Part shown: positions 6,403 to 7,685 of the stretch, piece after piece
Layout of the letters: each line of letters begins with the position of its first letter
How positions within the stretch are numbered: the first letter of the stretch is position 1
Source of the DNA: Desulfobacterales bacterium
GTDB taxonomy: Bacteria > Desulfobacterota > Desulfobacteria > Desulfobacterales > UBA11574
Length of the DNA stretch: 7,685 bases
Direction of reading: 5' to 3'
Assembly (NCBI GenBank): GCA_012974475.1
Contig: JAAXQD010000064.1
Location: 1 to 7,685, forward strand
Translations under genes and position numbers: made by a program
The notes under the pieces: model-generated
The model's input: the letters and a program-made list of their open reading frames with translations, nothing else
The model's database searches: none
What the model was told of the DNA's origin: nothing

Positions 6403-7581
6403 CTAGTCACACAACTCAAACAGTGCCGCAGCCCCCATGCCGCCGCCGATGCACATCGATTCAATGCCGTATTTCACGCCGCGTTCTTTCATGTTGGCAA
6501 GAAGGGTTGCACACAGCTTGGCGCCGGTGCACCCCAGGGGATGCCCCAGTGCAATAGCGCCGCCGTGAATGTTTACCTTGTCCATGTCGATGCCGAGTTC
6601 TCTGATGCAATACACCGCCTGGGACGCAAAGGCTTCGTTGATTTCAAAAAGGCCGATATCTTCAAGATCCATGCCGGCCATGTTTAAAAGTTTTGGAATG
6701 GCGTATCGTGGCCCCACACCCATCTCATCGGCACTGCATCCCACAGTGGTGTAGTATTTCAACTTGGCCACCGGCTTCAGTCCGAGCGCTTCAACTTTTT
6801 CCCCACTCATCATAATGGTGGCGGCGGCACCGTCGGTTGTCTGGGAGGAATTCCCTGCTGTCACCGTGCCGCCGGCGGCAAACACCGGATTCAGACCGGC
6901 CAGGCCCTCTTGGGTCGTGGAAGGACGGATGCCGTCGTCATGATCGACGATGAAGGTCTCTCTCCTGTAGGTGCCGTCCTCATCCTGAACAAACTTGTGG
7001 GCCGGCGTTGGAACAAGTTCGGTGAAAAGCTTTTTGTTCCTGGCTTCTGCGGCCTTCTTTTGAGAGCTATAGGCCAATTCATCCTGTTCTTCTCGGGAAA
7101 CCTTGTATCGGTTGGCAACGTTTTCTGCCGTTATTCCCATGGAGACGTAAAGATCGGCGTGCTTTTTTGAATATTCGGGATGGGGTCTGGGGATATTTCC
7201 TCCCATGGGCACATAGGTCATCGATTCAAGGCCGCCGCCGATGACGACATCCGACCAGCCGGACATGACGCGCAATGTGGCAAGGGCGATGGCCTCAAGA
7301 CCGGAGGCGCAGAATCTGTTGACTGTGGCTCCGGAGACCTTTACAGGGAATCCCGCAATCTGGGAAGCGATTCGACCAATATTCAGTCCCTGTTCAGCTT
7401 CGGGGAATGCACAGCCGATCATGATGTCATCCACATCATTCATTTCAAGGTTCGGCGTTCTGTCCATGGCTGATTTCAGAATAAATGACAGCAGGTCTTC
7501 CGGACGGGTATCTTTAAAAGCCCCTTTGTTTCTCTTACACCCGGGGGTTCTTATGGATTGTACGATGTATGCATCTCTCAT
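6403..7581 (-). CDS. fadA: Acetyl-CoA acyltransferase (3-ketoacyl-CoA thiolase, FadA type)
   Basis: Cytoplasmic thiolase; the FadA type cleaves 3-ketoacyl-CoA with CoA to acetyl-CoA and a shortened acyl-CoA in beta-oxidation. The 392-residue length is typical. The nucleophile Cys91 lies in VNRFCASGLEA, His347 in GGAIALGHPLGCTGA and the second catalytic Cys377 in SMCIGGGMG; the NEAF motif is at 315-318. IRPSTT (218-223) and GTVTAGNSSQTTDGAA (238-253) also fit FadA-like thiolases. The start has AAGGAGG (7590-7596) 8 nt upstream. A fadB-like partner or an acyl-CoA dehydrogenase often lies next to such genes, but none is within the window, and downstream is only repeat-rich spacer. A biosynthetic acetoacetyl-CoA thiolase is the main alternative; substrate length cannot be read from the sequence. 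Confidence 0.93.
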   Translation of the reverse strand: MRDAYIVQSIRTPGCKRNKGAFKDTRPEDLLSFILKSAMDRTPNLEMNDVDDIMIGCAFPEAEQGLNIGRIASQIAGFPVKVSGATVNRFCASGLEAIALATLRVMSGWSDVVIGGGLESMTYVPMGGNIPRPHPEYSKKHADLYVSMGITAENVANRYKVSREEQDELAYSSQKKAAEARNKKLFTELVPTPAHKFVQDEDGTYRRETFIVDHDDGIRPSTTQEGLAGLNPVFAAGGTVTAGNSSQTTDGAAATIMMSGEKVEALGLKPVAKLKYYTTVGCSADEMGVGPRYAIPKLLNMAGMDLEDIGLFEINEAFASQAVYCIRELGIDMDKVNIHGGAIALGHPLGCTGAKLCATLLANMKERGVKYGIESMCIGGGMGAAALFELCD

Positions 7582-7605
7582 GTTTATTTCCTCCTTGGAA
7601 ACATT

Positions 7606-7639
7606 ATTATATCCTCTTTACAGGTGAAAAACGATTATA
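7606..7639 (-). promoter_or_regulatory. Two TATAAT boxes upstream of the thiolase gene
   Basis: On the minus strand TATAAT occurs at 7634-7639 and again at 7606-7611. The outer box would give a leader of about 45 nt and has a poor -35, TTCAAC (7657-7662, 3/6). The inner box would start transcription almost at the ribosome binding site and has no -35. The outer one is the likelier promoter. Both may be chance in AT-rich DNA. Confidence 0.3.
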
Positions 7640-7658
7640 ACTACTCAGGTATTTAGGT

Positions 7659-7679
7659 TGAAGACTGAAGGCTGAAGTA
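7659..7679 (+). repeat. Tandem microrepeat, 7-bp units TGAAGAC / TGAAGGC (family F), near window edge
   Basis: Three units in exact register, TGAAGAC, TGAAGGC and TGAAGTA, lie just upstream of the thiolase promoter region. Any second arm would be beyond the end of the window. Confidence 0.6.
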
Positions 7680-7685
7680 TATCAA

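Overview
The window reads as a piece of a Desulfobacterota (deltaproteobacterial) chromosome, most likely a Desulfobacteraceae or Desulfosarcinaceae relative. That placement is inference. It rests on the look of the proteins, long spacers (the five intact genes cover about 77% of the window), and short-unit intergenic repeats of a kind I associate with that group. No rRNA or clade-specific gene is present to confirm it.

Layout from left to right. Positions 1-144 (+) hold the broken 3' end of a four-helix-bundle (S23/IVP-type) gene. It is followed by a CCTTGAAT-type tandem repeat and a strong stem-loop. Then come lgt (200-1057, -), a repeat-filled spacer, an HtrA/DegP-type periplasmic protease (1337-2800, -), a 454-nt spacer with a CACAAAGA-type inverted repeat, and hisD (3255-4565, -). 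A 195-nt divergent spacer separates hisD from serC (4761-5849, +). A 553-nt spacer densely filled with repeats follows, then a FadA-type thiolase (6403-7581, -) and its upstream region, which ends in another short tandem repeat.

The five intact genes are ordinary chromosomal functions with no shared pathway. lgt and htrA both act in the cell envelope (lipoprotein maturation and periplasmic protein quality control). hisD and serC are amino-acid biosynthesis genes separated from their usual partners and transcribed divergently. The thiolase belongs to fatty-acid beta-oxidation. Spacers of 195-553 nt between all of them suggest mostly single-gene transcription units. Key catalytic residues are present in all five, so none looks decayed.

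The unusual content lies between the genes. At least six different families of degenerate tandem microrepeats occur, with 7-, 8- or 9/10-bp units. Three families clearly have inverted, hairpin-like two-arm copies here (8-, 8- and 7-bp units), and a fourth, the CCTAAA family, has a widely spaced inverted pair. One of these loci, 6091-6331, looks like a 241-bp non-coding element with inverted-repeat ends and a run of three small hairpins. I see no tRNA, rRNA, CRISPR array, transposase or recognisable riboswitch, and no clear new multi-gene system. The repeat set and the four-helix-bundle relic are what deserve a second look.
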